From the NCBI GenBank assembly GCA_947628385.1, contig CANQZS010000120.1:1-5802 (forward strand): a stretch of 5,802 nt of DNA, given 5' to 3'. Source of the stretch: an uncultured Clostridia bacterium. Its GTDB lineage: Bacteria > Bacillota > Clostridia > Oscillospirales > Ruminococcaceae. The position numbers were made by a program, and so were the translations under genes. Every line of letters starts with the position of its first letter. The first letter of the stretch is position 1. This document shows, piece by piece, positions 5,617 to 5,802 of the stretch. The notes below the pieces were generated by a model, which saw only the letters and a list, made by a program, of their open reading frames with translations, had not been told where the DNA came from and did not search any database.

Positions 5617-5802
5617 TAAGAACTAAAGATATATGATTCTTAGTAACTAAGTACGGAATAAACTATAGTCTTTTATTATGTAATATTACACGCCGAGAGA
5701 TTAGCAGGAAAGGGGTGGAGGTTTGGGGAAAGAGGTCTGCAAGGGGAAAACCGCAAGGAGGCGGGGAAAACGTGCGGCGACCCAAGGTTCTATTTAGTTT
5801 TC

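Larger units (their letters stand above)
5433..5802. other. 370-bp stretch without a convincing gene
   Basis: From left to right it holds an AT-only tract with an imperfect hairpin (AAAATTTTT 5443-5451 and AAAAATTTT 5455-5463), a possible promoter and a strong terminator (5492-5577), the REP-like hairpin and tandem repeat (5585-5616), two perfect palindromes (5639-5651 and 5679-5690), and a purine-rich, G-rich block (about 5693-5782) in which GGGGAAAAC occurs twice (5743 and 5763). No frame on either strand carries a good start with a recognisable protein. The forward frames from about 5637 to the edge have few stops, mainly because stop codons are rare in G-rich sequence. Confidence 0.6.

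Noticed and set aside
5712..5766. G-quadruplex from the four GGGG runs
   Set aside because: The loops are about 9, 14 and 16 bases, too long for a confident quadruplex call.

Overview
This window reads as a chromosomal segment of a low-to-moderate-GC Gram-positive bacterium of the Firmicutes, most likely a clostridium (perhaps Oscillospiraceae/Ruminococcus-like). The evidence is the strong AGGAGG-type ribosome binding sites, a consensus SigA-type promoter, short A/T-flanked intrinsic terminators, and a PadR / HAAS (DUF1700) / DUF4097 / PspC gene set typical of this phylum. The genus is a guess from style and codon use, not from a marker gene.

Left half, + strand (1-2867): the C-terminal end of an alpha/beta-hydrolase-like protein enters from the left edge. 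It is followed by a GNAT-family acetyltransferase whose CoA-binding loop lacks its usual glycines, then by a complete NAD+-dependent DNA ligase (ligA, 657 aa) 18 bp downstream. GNAT and ligA are close enough to be cotranscribed. A strong hairpin at 2869-2898 ends this unit and, read on the other strand, also ends the unit that converges on it.

Right half, - strand (5432 down to 2904): a compact four-gene operon. In transcription order it encodes a short PadR-type regulator, a HAAS/DUF1700 membrane protein, a DUF4097 beta-repeat protein with an N-terminal membrane anchor, and a one-helix PspC-domain protein. The first two junctions are ATGA-type stop/start overlaps and the third gap is 3 bp, so the genes are probably translationally coupled. 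A TTGACA-17-TATAAT promoter precedes padR. A perfect 8-5-8 palindrome covers its -10 box, which suggests that PadR represses its own operon. By family analogy this is an envelope-sensing or envelope-stress module: PadR controls expression, the HAAS protein has a cytosolic helical head plus membrane helices, the DUF4097 protein presents a beta-solenoid on the membrane, and PspC is a small membrane partner.

Right edge (5433-5802): no convincing gene. It holds an AT-rich promoter-upstream tract, a possible + strand promoter placed almost directly before a very strong terminator, a REP-like hairpin with a 7-bp tandem repeat, two short perfect palindromes, and a purine/G-rich block with repeated GGGGAAAAC words running to the window end. 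The last 200 bases look like part of a dispersed repeat, but this cannot be proven from one copy.

The best leads are the autoregulated PadR operon with its clean operator, the strict 39-residue super-repeat in the DUF4097 protein, the GNAT with a degenerate CoA loop, and the unexplained right-edge structures.
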